DNA from: Halobacillus sp. Nhm2S1
Lineage (GTDB): Bacteria; Bacillota; Bacilli; Bacillales; Halobacillaceae
Length of the DNA stretch: 64,000 nucleotides
Direction: 5' to 3'
NCBI RefSeq assembly: GCF_019599545.1
Contig: NZ_JAIEZV010000002.1
Location: 930,001 to 994,000, forward strand
Shown: positions 56,511-64,000 of the stretch, piece by piece
Position numbering within the stretch: position 1 is the first letter of the stretch
Layout: each line of letters starts with the position of its first letter
Notes under the pieces: generated by a model
What the model was told of the DNA's origin: nothing
Databases searched by the model: none
What the model saw: the letters and a program-made list of their open reading frames with translations, nothing else
Translations under genes and position numbers: made by a program

Positions 56511-56545
56511 GAGGGGGGAAGGCATCTCCCCTCTTTATTTTATTT
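56511..56545 (+). terminator. Attenuator-like hairpin between DICT and RibU genes
   Basis: GAGGGGGGA faces TCTCCCCTC around a 5-nt loop, then TTTATTTTATTT. It could lower expression of the two downstream genes relative to DICT. Confidence 0.6.
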
Positions 56546-56563
56546 AAGGAGATGAACACCTAC

Positions 56564-57175
56564 ATGACCACACCGTCCAAATTACAACGTATGACAACCA
56601 TCGGTATTTTGTCTGCCATCAGTATTTTACTTTATTACATCAAGTTTCCCGTCCCATTCTTCCCTCCCTTTCTCACTTTGGATGTTAGTGATATTCCAGC
56701 CTTAGTCGGAGCCATCACACTCGGACCTGTAGCGGGGATTCTCATTCAGCTCTTAAAAAACATCGTGGACTACATCTCCCATGGAAGCTACGTCGGCTTA
56801 CCTGTAGGACAGGTCGCCAACTTTTTATCAGGGTCTTTAATGGTAGGATTAATCGGGACATTTTACCACTTCAGAAAAAAGATTCATATAAGCAGTTACA
56901 TCTTATCTGTGCTTCTTTTTATAACATCTATGTATCTCTTGAATTACTACTTTATCCTGCCTTCAATCATGAACCTTATGGGAATCAGTGAAGCACAATA
57001 TGTAGAGGGCTTCACCCAGTTCAACCCAATGGCCACAGACTTTACGACAGCCGTTCTTTTCGTTATTCTTCCTTTTAATTTAATAAAAGTTGCCATGGTC
57101 TATTCTATTGGGCTTCCTTTCTCTTTACGTTTACAACGCTCGATCCAACCAGAAAGGAAGAATCTAGCCGCATGA
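56564..57175 (+). CDS. ECF transporter S component, RibU-like (riboflavin)
   Basis: A 203-residue protein with six helices. The block LLYYIKFPVPFFPPFLTLDVSDIPALVG, here spanning about 23-50, is the RibU/FmnP signature and contains ligand-binding residues. The segment KNIVDYIS follows as in RibU. RibU binds riboflavin and works with a shared EcfAA'T module, not present in this window. The ATG at 56564 is used because AAGGAG abuts the alternative ATG at 56552 with no spacing. The gene overlaps the chemoreceptor by 4 nt (ATGA). Instead of an FMN riboswitch it lies behind a DICT gene. Confidence 0.83.
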   Translation: MTTPSKLQRMTTIGILSAISILLYYIKFPVPFFPPFLTLDVSDIPALVGAITLGPVAGILIQLLKNIVDYISHGSYVGLPVGQVANFLSGSLMVGLIGTFYHFRKKIHISSYILSVLLFITSMYLLNYYFILPSIMNLMGISEAQYVEGFTQFNPMATDFTTAVLFVILPFNLIKVAMVYSIGLPFSLRLQRSIQPERKNLAA

Positions 57176-58395
57176 GAAAGAATACGATTCAACCCCCATG
57201 GTTTTACATAATGGCCATCTTTATGTATGGAATTGGAAGCTTCTCTTTACCTTTTTTCCTGTCGCCCCTGTTAAGTTTCGCAGGATTTTTGGTGATCAGT
57301 ATCCTTCTCGCAATCTCCTATTGGTTAAGACAGAAAAGAAACAAAGAGGGCCATGACGAAGATATTCAGGAAGAAGCAGTGTCAACAGTAGACCATCAGG
57401 CGATTACTGCTTCATTGGAAGAGTTGAGACATATAGAAGCTCACAGTGAACATTTGAATACAATGAACCAACAGTCTTCGGAAACATCCGAACAAGTCAA
57501 TCAACAACTCATGACAATGGTAGAGAACATTCAAACTGAACAAGACCATCTCAACGATTTTCAAAAACAAATGGAAACCATTCAGGGAATGATCGATTCT
57601 TTAGGAAATACCATCAAGACATCTGCGGAGACCTCTGAAACCGTACGAACCCTCTCGACCAGCGGTAAAGAAAAAGTCGATCAATTCAATGCTGTCTTCT
57701 CAGAAATCCTTCAAGCCACAGAGCAGTTTGGAAACTTTAATGAGAGACTACTTTCTCAAATGAAAAAGGTCACAGAGGCTCTCGGATCCATTGAATACAT
57801 TTCAAACCAAACCAATCTACTAGCTTTAAATGCATCCATCGAGGCCGCTCGAGCTGGTGAGCATGGGAGAGGATTTGGCGTGGTCGCTGATGAAATACGA
57901 AAGCTTTCCGCCCAGGTGAAAGAGAGTGCAAGCGATATTGAGACGGTAATCAGTCATGTCAATCACAGCATTGCAGAGCAAAAGCAGTCGTATCAAACCG
58001 AAACCATAACATTATATGTGGGGAAAGAAAAAGCAGAAGAAATGACCCAGATCTTTGACGAGGTGTTGGGTAATATTTCAACACTCTATCATCAATCGAC
58101 TCAAGTTCAAGCCCTTTCCGATGAAGTCTTGGAAGAAAAACAGGCAACGCAGAATAAATTTAATGCCATTCATGAATTGACCGTTCAACTTTCTGCACAC
58201 ACCGAAGGATCTTCAGAAAAAATTATGGAACAGCAAGCTACTATGATGGAACTGGACATGACGGCTATGACGATGACACAGCACATTCAAGAAGTGAAAC
58301 AAACTCTTCAGCAGTATAGATCGAACACAGAAAATGTTCGTTGGTTAAGGCCTAGTGAAATGAATAAACGAAAAGAAGAAAAAATAAGCTCTTGA
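57172..58395 (+). CDS. Chemoreceptor with bare two-helix membrane anchor
   Basis: A 407-residue methyl-accepting protein. Residues 10-52 are two hydrophobic helices with almost no loop between them, and there is no extracytoplasmic sensor and no HAMP. A long coiled coil follows, with the CheA/CheW-contact tip [23 protein letters not shown] split over about 222-244 and further helical heptads to the end. Receptors of this shape must take their signal from a partner. Its start codon overlaps the stop of the RibU-like gene, so tight coexpression is likely. An insert-like stretch (SYQTETITLYVGKEK) lies after the tip. Confidence 0.85.
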   Translation: MRKNTIQPPWFYIMAIFMYGIGSFSLPFFLSPLLSFAGFLVISILLAISYWLRQKRNKEGHDEDIQEEAVSTVDHQAITASLEELRHIEAHSEHLNTMNQQSSETSEQVNQQLMTMVENIQTEQDHLNDFQKQMETIQGMIDSLGNTIKTSAETSETVRTLSTSGKEKVDQFNAVFSEILQATEQFGNFNERLLSQMKKVTEALGSIEYISNQTNLLALNASIEAARAGEHGRGFGVVADEIRKLSAQVKESASDIETVISHVNHSIAEQKQSYQTETITLYVGKEKAEEMTQIFDEVLGNISTLYHQSTQVQALSDEVLEEKQATQNKFNAIHELTVQLSAHTEGSSEKIMEQQATMMELDMTAMTMTQHIQEVKQTLQQYRSNTENVRWLRPSEMNKRKEEKISS

Positions 58396-58594
58396 CCAGT
58401 ACTTAATCCTTGAACCCTTTCTCTAGATAAAGAGGGAGTATGCGAAAATAAATGGTCAAGTGGCTCCATATACCGGTTATACCGGTTATACCGGTTAATC
58501 TAATAATAGGGGCTATCCTTCTTTGAATTTTGATGCAAAGGAGAGATTTACAGGGAAATACACATCACATATATCATGATTCGTTTTATAGTAG
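58396..58594. other. Gap after the chemoreceptor
   Basis: Contains the ATACCGGTT tandem repeat and no supported ORF. Confidence 0.4.
58470..58496. repeat. Three perfect copies of ATACCGGTT
   Basis: Nine-base units at 58470, 58479 and 58488 follow each other without gap. Each contains the palindrome ACCGGT. Confidence 0.85.
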
Positions 58595-58640
58595 ACAAAA
58601 GACTGCATCACTATTGAATAGTGATGCAGTCTTTTTTATT
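58595..58640. terminator. Bidirectional terminator, 19-bp stem
   Basis: A 39-nt near-perfect palindrome (arms 58597-58615 and 58617-58635) flanked by A and T runs, between the chemoreceptor and rlmH. Confidence 0.85.
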
Positions 58641-58702
58641 TGCCGAAATCTAGATAGGGGAAAACTCCATGTTCACACGGTAAAAGTTAATCAAAAAAAT
58701 TG

Positions 58703-59182
58703 TCACTTATGATATGGCTCGTTTCGTATGATTTTGAATGCACGATACACCTGTTCCACCAACATCAGCCGCATCAACTGGTGCGGAAACGTCATATTCG
58801 AAAACGACAACCCATAATCACTTCGCTCCAGGACCTCATTACTCAACCCAAGCGAACCTCCAATCACAAACGCTACTTTACTTTTCCCGTACGTAGCAAG
58901 CTCGTCCATTTTCTTCGCCAGCTTCTCGGATGTGAGTTGCTTGCCTTCAATTTCTAATGTAATGACATATGTATCCTGTGAAATCTTTGAAAGGATGCGC
59001 TCTCCTTCTTTTTGCTTCACTTCCACCATTTGCGCTTCACTTAAGTTTTCTGGTGCTTTTTCATCTGGGACCTCAATGACATCCACTTTCGCATAGGGGC
59101 CGAGCCGTTTCACATATTCTGCGATTCCCTGCTTCAGATATTTCTCCTTTAACTTCCCAACACTAATAATCGTAATCTTCAT
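58703..59182 (-). CDS. rlmH: 23S rRNA (pseudouridine1915-N3)-methyltransferase
   Basis: A 159-residue SPOUT methyltransferase. [10 protein letters not shown] is the SAM-binding knot and [22 protein letters not shown] plus YHK the C-terminal signature, split here for length. It methylates pseudouridine 1915 in helix 69 of 23S rRNA. GGAGG lies 8 nt before the ATG at 59182, and the frame's upstream ATG lacks a site. Confidence 0.95.
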   Translation of the reverse strand: MKITIISVGKLKEKYLKQGIAEYVKRLGPYAKVDVIEVPDEKAPENLSEAQMVEVKQKEGERILSKISQDTYVITLEIEGKQLTSEKLAKKMDELATYGKSKVAFVIGGSLGLSNEVLERSDYGLSFSNMTFPHQLMRLMLVEQVYRAFKIIRNEPYHK

Positions 59183-59244
59183 GCCGTATTCCTCCGTCAA
59201 GCTTATTTGTCTCTAGTGTACCACGAAGTGGATTTCCATAATTA

Positions 59245-59278
59245 GACGTACCAGGTCATACAGAAAATGGGAATTATT
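59245..59278 (+). repeat. Dispersed ACCAGGTC repeat, copy D
   Basis: GACGTACCAGGTCATACA, then GAAAATGGGAATTATT. It resembles copy C and lies between rlmH and the repeat-protein gene. Confidence 0.65.
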
Positions 59279-59345
59279 CATAAGTGTCCATGATCAACAT
59301 AGACATGGATTGTAAGCCACTAATTCCTAAAGAGGAGATGACAGC

Positions 59346-59651
59346 ATGAGTGAATTCAAGAAGAACAACGACTCTAGGGAAAATGAGCAGGCCAAGAAGA
59401 AAGATGATGGATTTGTCAAAGGGGTATCCAAAGAAGCCAATGACTTCATTCATAATACAGTCGACACCTCTGGCAAGATTATTAAGTCGATTACGGGTGA
59501 AGGTGGGTTGATTGGGAAGACGGTAGATTCTTCCGGTGATATCGTTAAGAAAGCCTCTGAGAAAGGTTCAGATGTCATCGGAAAGACCGTGGACAATTCT
59601 TCCAAAGCGTTTAAATCGATTAAAGACAAGACGTTCAACAGAAAGAAATAG
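59346..59651 (+). CDS. Hydrophilic protein with triplicated 22-residue repeat
   Basis: A 101-residue, lysine- and serine-rich soluble protein. After a charged head (1-33) three 22-residue units follow: FIHNTVDTSGKIIKSITG..., IGKTVDSSGDIVKKASEK... and IGKTVDNSSKAFKSIKDK.... The units are predicted amphipathic helices. GAGGAG is placed 8 nt before the ATG. A terminator follows. I know no family. Composition recalls LEA-like or phasin-like stress proteins, which is only a guess. Copies of the dispersed repeat lie on both sides. Confidence 0.65.
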   Translation: MSEFKKNNDSRENEQAKKKDDGFVKGVSKEANDFIHNTVDTSGKIIKSITGEGGLIGKTVDSSGDIVKKASEKGSDVIGKTVDNSSKAFKSIKDKTFNRKK

Positions 59652-59662
59652 ATCGTATTACA

Positions 59663-59696
59663 AAGGAACCCGGGTTTCGGCGGGTTCTTTTTTTAT
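59663..59696 (+). terminator. Terminator after the 101-residue gene
   Basis: GAACCCG (59666-59672) and CGGGTTC (59681-59687), then T7. Confidence 0.8.
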
Positions 59697-59702
59697 ATCA
59701 AA

Positions 59703-59739
59703 CAGACCAGGTCATCCAATATATGGATGACCTGGTCTG
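59703..59739. repeat. Dispersed repeat, copy E, as a 16-bp inverted repeat
   Basis: CAGACCAGGTCATCCA, spacer ATATA, then its exact complement. Each arm has the ACCAGGTCAT core. The element may also end transcription of the GntP gene. Confidence 0.75.
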
Positions 59740-59764
59740 CTGTTAAATAATGGTTGTTCGACTC

Positions 59765-61048
59765 TTATAGAATTCCAATCGTGTTCAATAAAATAACGAA
59801 AGCAACAGAGATCACCGGAATGAGTACAGCAACGACAAAAATATCCTTATAGCTGTCTTTATGCGTCATTCCCGTAATCGCAAACAGTGTCAAGACCGCT
59901 CCGTTATGTGGAAGCGCATCGAGACCACCGGAAGACAGAGAAGCTACGCGGTGAAAAGCTTCCGGACTGATTCCAGTGTTCATGGCGATTTCATAATACT
60001 TAGAACCCAGTGCTTCAAGGGCAATTCCCATCCCGCCGGATGCGGAACCGGTTGCACCTGCGAGCACGTTAACAGCGATTGCTTCTGAGATCAATGGGTT
60101 TCCTTTAATGCCCATCAGCAATTGTGTCAGGTTGGCGAATCCAGGGACTTCACGTACGACTGTACCGAACCCGACCGCGGCACTCGTGTTGATGATGGCA
60201 ATGACGGAACCGCCCGCTCCACTGTTCATGGATGGGATGAACTTCTTGTACATTGTCACATTCAGGAGCATGATGAGTACGATTCCCGAAATCAATGCCG
60301 TGACAACGTCCCAGTCTAATAGATTCAATGTAAGAAGAACCGTTAATAATGGCAAAAGGGACAAGAAGAAGTTCGGTGTTTCATCAGGTTGATCCATTTC
60401 ATTCTTTTCTTTCGGTTCTGTGAAAACCTCTCCTTGAGCGACAAGTTTCTTCTCACGCCACCTCAGGTAAAAGTAACCTCCACCACCCATGATGATACCC
60501 GCTATTATACCCATGACAGGGGCTGCCATGGCATCCGTCTGGAAGTATTCCATCGGGATCAGGTTCTGAATTTGCGGTGAACCCGGAAGAGCTGTCATCG
60601 TAAACGTAAACGCTCCTAATGCGACAGTAGCAGGAATTAGCTTTCGACTGATGTTCGCTTCACGGAACAGGGATAGTGCCAATGGATAGACCGCGAAAAC
60701 AACGACGAAAAGACTGACTCCACCATACGTCAGAACTGCGGCAGATACGAGCACCCCTAAAATCGCACGCTGTGTACCAATCAATTTTGTAAAAGCGACC
60801 GCGACGGATCGGGCCATCCCTGTGTCTTCCATCAGTTTTCCGAAAATGGCTCCGAGCATAAAGACCGGGAACCAGTCTTTAGCGAAGGCGACGAATCCGC
60901 CCATGTATGTATCTTTATAAGCTTCGAGTAGATCAAGACCGCCGGTGAGGGCGACGACACCAGCTGCGATGGGCGCCACCCAGATGATTGACCAGCCTAA
61001 GTAGGCGAGGGCCATCAATACGGCAAGTCCGAGAAAAATTCCGAGCAT
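59765..61048 (-). CDS. GntP-family permease, likely for 3-hydroxybutyrate or acetoacetate
   Basis: A 427-residue membrane protein with about 12 helices and GntP-family segments (VLTYGGVSLFVVVFAVYPLA; ALPGSPQIQNLIP; GATGSASGGMGIALEALG). GntP members import gluconate and other short hydroxy acids. As the last gene of a ketone-body operon it more likely imports 3-hydroxybutyrate or acetoacetate. It starts 18 nt after the thiolase gene. Specificity is inferred from context. Confidence 0.83.
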   Translation of the reverse strand: MLGIFLGLAVLMALAYLGWSIIWVAPIAAGVVALTGGLDLLEAYKDTYMGGFVAFAKDWFPVFMLGAIFGKLMEDTGMARSVAVAFTKLIGTQRAILGVLVSAAVLTYGGVSLFVVVFAVYPLALSLFREANISRKLIPATVALGAFTFTMTALPGSPQIQNLIPMEYFQTDAMAAPVMGIIAGIIMGGGGYFYLRWREKKLVAQGEVFTEPKEKNEMDQPDETPNFFLSLLPLLTVLLTLNLLDWDVVTALISGIVLIMLLNVTMYKKFIPSMNSGAGGSVIAIINTSAAVGFGTVVREVPGFANLTQLLMGIKGNPLISEAIAVNVLAGATGSASGGMGIALEALGSKYYEIAMNTGISPEAFHRVASLSSGGLDALPHNGAVLTLFAITGMTHKDSYKDIFVVAVLIPVISVAFVILLNTIGIL

Positions 61049-61066
61049 GGTTTTTCCTCCTTATGT

Positions 61067-62245
61067 TTATTGAGTCTCGACGACCATGGCGATGCCTTGA
61101 CCGCCGCCGATGCATAACGATGCGACGCCGTAACGTCCACCTCTTCGTTTAAGTTCCTTGATCATCGTGTACAATACACGCGTGCCGCTTACGCCGATCG
61201 GATGACCGAGGGCAATCGCTCCCCCGTTGACGTTCACTTTGTCACGGTTGAGACCCAGTTCTTTTTCAACGGCAAGGTATTGAGATGCAAACGCTTCGTT
61301 TACTTCGATGAGGTCCATATCATCAAGTGAAAGCTCTGCTTTTTCCAAAGCCTGACGAATCGCTGGTGCAGGACCGATGCCCATGTATTCAGGTTCAACG
61401 CCGGCAACGGACCACGAAAGGATCTTAGCGATCGGCTGAACATTGTGATCGCTCACATAATTTTCGCTTGCTAAAACAACAGCACCCGCTCCGTCATTAA
61501 TTCCACTCGCGTTCCCGCCTGTCACCGTGCCGTCCTTTTTGAAGGCAGGCTTCAGCTTGGATAAGGATTCAGGGTTGGTATCTTCACGTATATGCTCATC
61601 TTGATCGACTACCTTTGTGCCTTTACGTGTCTTAATTTCAACAGGGACGATTTCATCTGCAAATTTTCCAGTGGAACGGGCTTCCGCTGCAAGCTTGTGG
61701 CTGCGTGTCGCATACTCATCCTGTTGTTCTCTTGAAATTTCATACTTCTCCGCAAGGTTTTCACCGGTTACACCCATACCCGCCCCGATGTACTCATCCG
61801 TCAAGGCGGCCCAGAGCATGTCGTCAACTTTCGGTGTACCGAGCTTGGTGCCAAAACGGCTGCCGCGCATCGCGTGAGGGGCAAGGCTCATGCTTTCCAC
61901 ACCACCAGCTAAAGCCGTTTCCCCTTCCCCAAGCTGAATGGACTGGGCTGCCGATATGACGGATTGCATGCCTGATCCACACAAACGGTTGACCGCGAGA
62001 GCCGGGCTAGTGTGCGGCACGCCTGTTTTCAAGGAAATGTGTCGTGCTAAGTAAGGTGCATTTTGAGAAGAATGGATGACATTCCCCATGATGGTGAGAT
62101 CGATATGTTCTGCGGAAATACCGCTTCGTTTCAATGCTTCTTTACTTGCTGTTACGCCTAAATCGGTCGGGTCGACGTCTTTCAGAGAACCTCCGAACGT
62201 ACCAAATGGGGTGCGGGCCCCTTCTACGATATAGACTGGTTTCAT
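61067..62245 (-). CDS. Acetyl-CoA acetyltransferase (thiolase)
   Basis: A 392-residue thiolase. The acylated cysteine is in NRLCGSGMQS (near 88), His in GGAIALGHPIGVSG (near 350) and the second Cys in ASLCIGGGQG (near 380). It cleaves acetoacetyl-CoA to two acetyl-CoA in this setting. The position after CoA-transferase and dehydrogenase genes supports the catabolic role. Confidence 0.93.
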   Translation of the reverse strand: MKPVYIVEGARTPFGTFGGSLKDVDPTDLGVTASKEALKRSGISAEHIDLTIMGNVIHSSQNAPYLARHISLKTGVPHTSPALAVNRLCGSGMQSVISAAQSIQLGEGETALAGGVESMSLAPHAMRGSRFGTKLGTPKVDDMLWAALTDEYIGAGMGVTGENLAEKYEISREQQDEYATRSHKLAAEARSTGKFADEIVPVEIKTRKGTKVVDQDEHIREDTNPESLSKLKPAFKKDGTVTGGNASGINDGAGAVVLASENYVSDHNVQPIAKILSWSVAGVEPEYMGIGPAPAIRQALEKAELSLDDMDLIEVNEAFASQYLAVEKELGLNRDKVNVNGGAIALGHPIGVSGTRVLYTMIKELKRRGGRYGVASLCIGGGQGIAMVVETQ

Positions 62246-62263
62246 GTAAAAATCCCCTTTCGT

Positions 62264-63040
62264 TTATTGAGCCGTATAACCGCCATCGATGACGACCGCT
62301 TGGCCTGTGACTCCTTTGGATTTGTTGCTTGCAAGGAACAGCGTGTAATCCGCAATTTCCTGAACGGTCAAAAGACGCTTTTGTGGAACAAGCGGATAAA
62401 TGACTTCTTCCAGCGCTTTTTCTAAAGAAACGCCACGGTTTTTAGCCAGATCCTCAAGTTGATTGCGCACAAGTGGCGTGTCAACGTAACCCGGACAGAC
62501 TGCATTGACGGTGATGCCGTCTTCTGCACCTTCAAGAGCCGTCACTTTCGTAAGGCCGATGACCCCGTGTTTCGCACTGTTATAGGCAGACTTGCCGGCA
62601 AAACCAATTAAACCGTTGATGGACGCCATGTTGATGATGCGGCCGAATCCTTGTTTTTTCATAATCGGAAAAGCATGTTTCGTCGCCATGAACGGGGCAA
62701 CCAACATGATTTTTGTGATCAATTCGAACTTCTCTGTTGGAAACTCTTCTATCGACGCAACGTGCTGCAATCCTGCATTGTTGACAAGCACATCAAGACG
62801 GCCGAGTTTTTCTACCGTTTCATCGATCGCACTCTGAATCTGTTCTTCTTTCGTTACGTCACAGACAAGTCCGATCGCCTGCAGTCCTTCCTGATTCAAA
62901 CGATCCGCTGCTTCTTTCACTTTTTCCTCATTGATATCACTGAGTGCTACTTTTGCTCCGTTACGGGCGAATTCGGTTCCGATTTCATACCCGATTCCGC
63001 TCGCTGCACCTGTAATGAATACCACTTTGTTTTCAACCAT
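62264..63040 (-). CDS. D-3-hydroxybutyrate dehydrogenase
   Basis: A 258-residue classical SDR. The NAD loop is TGAASGIGYEIG, the catalytic Ser is in INMASINGLIG and the Tyr/Lys in SAYNSAKHG. The sequence near the end (CPGYVDTPLVRNQL) is common in 3-hydroxybutyrate dehydrogenases. It oxidises 3-hydroxybutyrate to acetoacetate. Placement with the CoA transferase makes this more likely than other SDR substrates. Confidence 0.88.
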   Translation of the reverse strand: MVENKVVFITGAASGIGYEIGTEFARNGAKVALSDINEEKVKEAADRLNQEGLQAIGLVCDVTKEEQIQSAIDETVEKLGRLDVLVNNAGLQHVASIEEFPTEKFELITKIMLVAPFMATKHAFPIMKKQGFGRIINMASINGLIGFAGKSAYNSAKHGVIGLTKVTALEGAEDGITVNAVCPGYVDTPLVRNQLEDLAKNRGVSLEKALEEVIYPLVPQKRLLTVQEIADYTLFLASNKSKGVTGQAVVIDGGYTAQ

Positions 63041-63052
63041 GGGTGTTCCTCC

Positions 63053-63733
63053 TTATTTGCTGGATGGCATTTTTAAAAGTTCGTCACTGATGATGAGTTC
63101 TGCTTCTGTCTGTTCTTTGATTTCGTCTACCGTCCATCCTTCAGCAATTTCAACGAGCTTCAGGCCTTCGTCCGTTACGTCCATGACAGCACGATCAGTA
63201 ATAATGCGGTCGACGACGCCTTTTCCTGTCAGCGGCAGTTTGCATTCCTTCAAGATCTTCGGATCGCCGTGCTTGTTAACATGATCCATGATAATGACGA
63301 CCTTTTTTGAACCGTGTACGATGTCCATCGCACCACCCATGCCTTTAATCATTTTTCCTGGGATCATCCAGTTGGCAAGGTCTCCGTTTTCTGCAACTTC
63401 CATCCCGCCTAAAATGGCTAAGTCAAGGTGCTCCCCGCGGATCATGGCAAACGATTCCGCACTGTCGCAGTAAGCGGCACCGACAGACGCCGTCACCGTT
63501 TCTTTTCCGGCATTGATTAAATCGGGATCGACTTCATGCTCATAAGGAGAGCGGCCGATACCCAAGAGGCCGTTTTCCGATTGAAGCACGACTTCTTTAT
63601 CCGGCTGGATGTAGTTCGCGACCATTGTCGGCATGCCGATTCCAAGGTTTACATAGTAACCGCTTTTAATTTCCTGCTCTGCTCGTCTGGCAATCATTTC
63701 GCGGATTGCCGCTTTATCTTTTTGTACTGCCAT
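63053..63733 (-). CDS. scoB: 3-oxoacid CoA-transferase subunit B
   Basis: A 226-residue subunit. The catalytic glutamate lies in LQSENGLLGIG, and GMGGAMDIVHGSKK is a family signature. With subunit A it moves CoA from succinyl-CoA to acetoacetate. It starts 18 nt after scoA with AGGAGG upstream. Confidence 0.93.
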   Translation of the reverse strand: MAVQKDKAAIREMIARRAEQEIKSGYYVNLGIGMPTMVANYIQPDKEVVLQSENGLLGIGRSPYEHEVDPDLINAGKETVTASVGAAYCDSAESFAMIRGEHLDLAILGGMEVAENGDLANWMIPGKMIKGMGGAMDIVHGSKKVVIIMDHVNKHGDPKILKECKLPLTGKGVVDRIITDRAVMDVTDEGLKLVEIAEGWTVDEIKEQTEAELIISDELLKMPSSK

Positions 63734-63751
63734 TGTTCATCTACCTCCTAT

Positions 63752-64000
63752 TTATGCTTCTGCTTTTACCGTATAACGTTCAATTCGCTTTTCCTGCTGC
63801 CCTTCAATCAGTCCTTGCACATAAATGCCCGGCGTGTGAATCGCATCTGCTTCCAATTCACCCGGTTCGACGAGTTCTTCGACTTCTGCAATTGTCACGG
63901 CACCGGCTGCCGCCATCATTGGGTTGAAGTTGCGGGCGGTTTTGTTGTACACGAGATTTCCGTGACGGTCGCCTCTAAAGGCACGGACAAGACTGAAGTC
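63752..64000 (-). CDS. scoA: 3-oxoacid CoA-transferase subunit A, partial
   Basis: Only the last 82 residues are inside the window, and the frame is open to the right edge. It reads DFSLVRAFRGDRHGNLVY then NPMMAAAGAVTIAEVEEL and GIYVQGLIEGQ, the known C-terminal pattern of subunit A. The frame contains an internal GTG that should not be taken as the start. It heads the visible operon, so the promoter lies outside. Confidence 0.92.
   Translation of the reverse strand, partial: DFSLVRAFRGDRHGNLVYNKTARNFNPMMAAAGAVTIAEVEELVEPGELEADAIHTPGIYVQGLIEGQQEKRIERYTVKAEA

Noticed and set aside
58530-58712. 60-codon plus-strand frame after the chemoreceptor
   Set aside because: It reads through a 19-bp terminator stem and has no family or start support.

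Overview
The window reads as a chromosomal segment of a moderately halophilic, low-to-mid GC Bacillaceae, most like Halobacillus and relatives. Supporting signs are Bacillus-type ribosome binding sites, homologues of B. subtilis Bce, Des, Sac, Put and AhpCF systems, B. subtilis-style regulatory sites (L box, RAT, cre, PerR box, a SigB-type promoter), secreted and cell-wall proteins, and a bacilli-type microbial rhodopsin. I see no rRNA, tRNA, CRISPR array, insertion sequence or prophage. The genus is inferred, not shown.

Layout. 1-6.1 kb: a partial NAD(P)-binding oxidoreductase, two tandem glutamate transporters (DAACS and ESS families), a 14-TM drug exporter and a DUF202 protein. 6.2-10.3 kb: proline catabolism (putR, putC, putB) with a cre-bearing promoter. 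10.4-11.3 kb: a xenorhodopsin gene between two near-identical 25-bp direct repeats. 11.4-15 kb: a universal stress protein with a cre, then des-desK-desR (membrane-fluidity desaturase and its two-component system). 15-21 kb: a chemoreceptor, an MFS exporter, a lysine riboswitch with dapA, a small membrane protein and ilvE. 21.2-25.7 kb: a complete bceRSAB peptide-antibiotic resistance module with a perfect 10-bp dyad at the bceS/bceA junction. 25.7-32.7 kb: a Nudix hydrolase, two lipoproteins, a Cry-DASH photolyase, two unknown small proteins and a secreted lipase. 32.7-37.7 kb: a sucrose operon (sacT, then promoter, cre, RAT and terminator, then sacP, fructokinase, sacA). 38-40.6 kb: PerR-type ahpCF. 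41-47 kb: cell-envelope genes (LtaS-like enzyme, O-acyltransferase, SLT plus CWB2 wall protein). 47.4-54 kb: aldo/keto reductase, MFS/TetR pair with two operators, VOC protein, mqo and lrgAB. 54.4-59.7 kb: an unknown repeat protein, a DICT-RibU-chemoreceptor operon behind a SigB-like promoter, rlmH and a triplicated 22-residue-repeat protein. 59.7-64 kb: a ketone-body operon (scoA partial, scoB, 3-hydroxybutyrate dehydrogenase, thiolase, GntP permease).

The most unusual material is of three kinds. First, the DICT - riboflavin S-component - chemoreceptor operon: the receptor has no sensor domain of its own and overlaps the S-component gene by 4 nt, suggesting flavin-linked taxis. Second, the xenorhodopsin, with Pro in place of the usual helix-G Asp. 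Third, a family of short dispersed repeats with core ACCAGGTC that brackets both the rhodopsin gene and the 101-residue repeat-protein gene. Light-related genes (xenorhodopsin, Cry-DASH, DICT) recur across the window. Functional links between them are inference.
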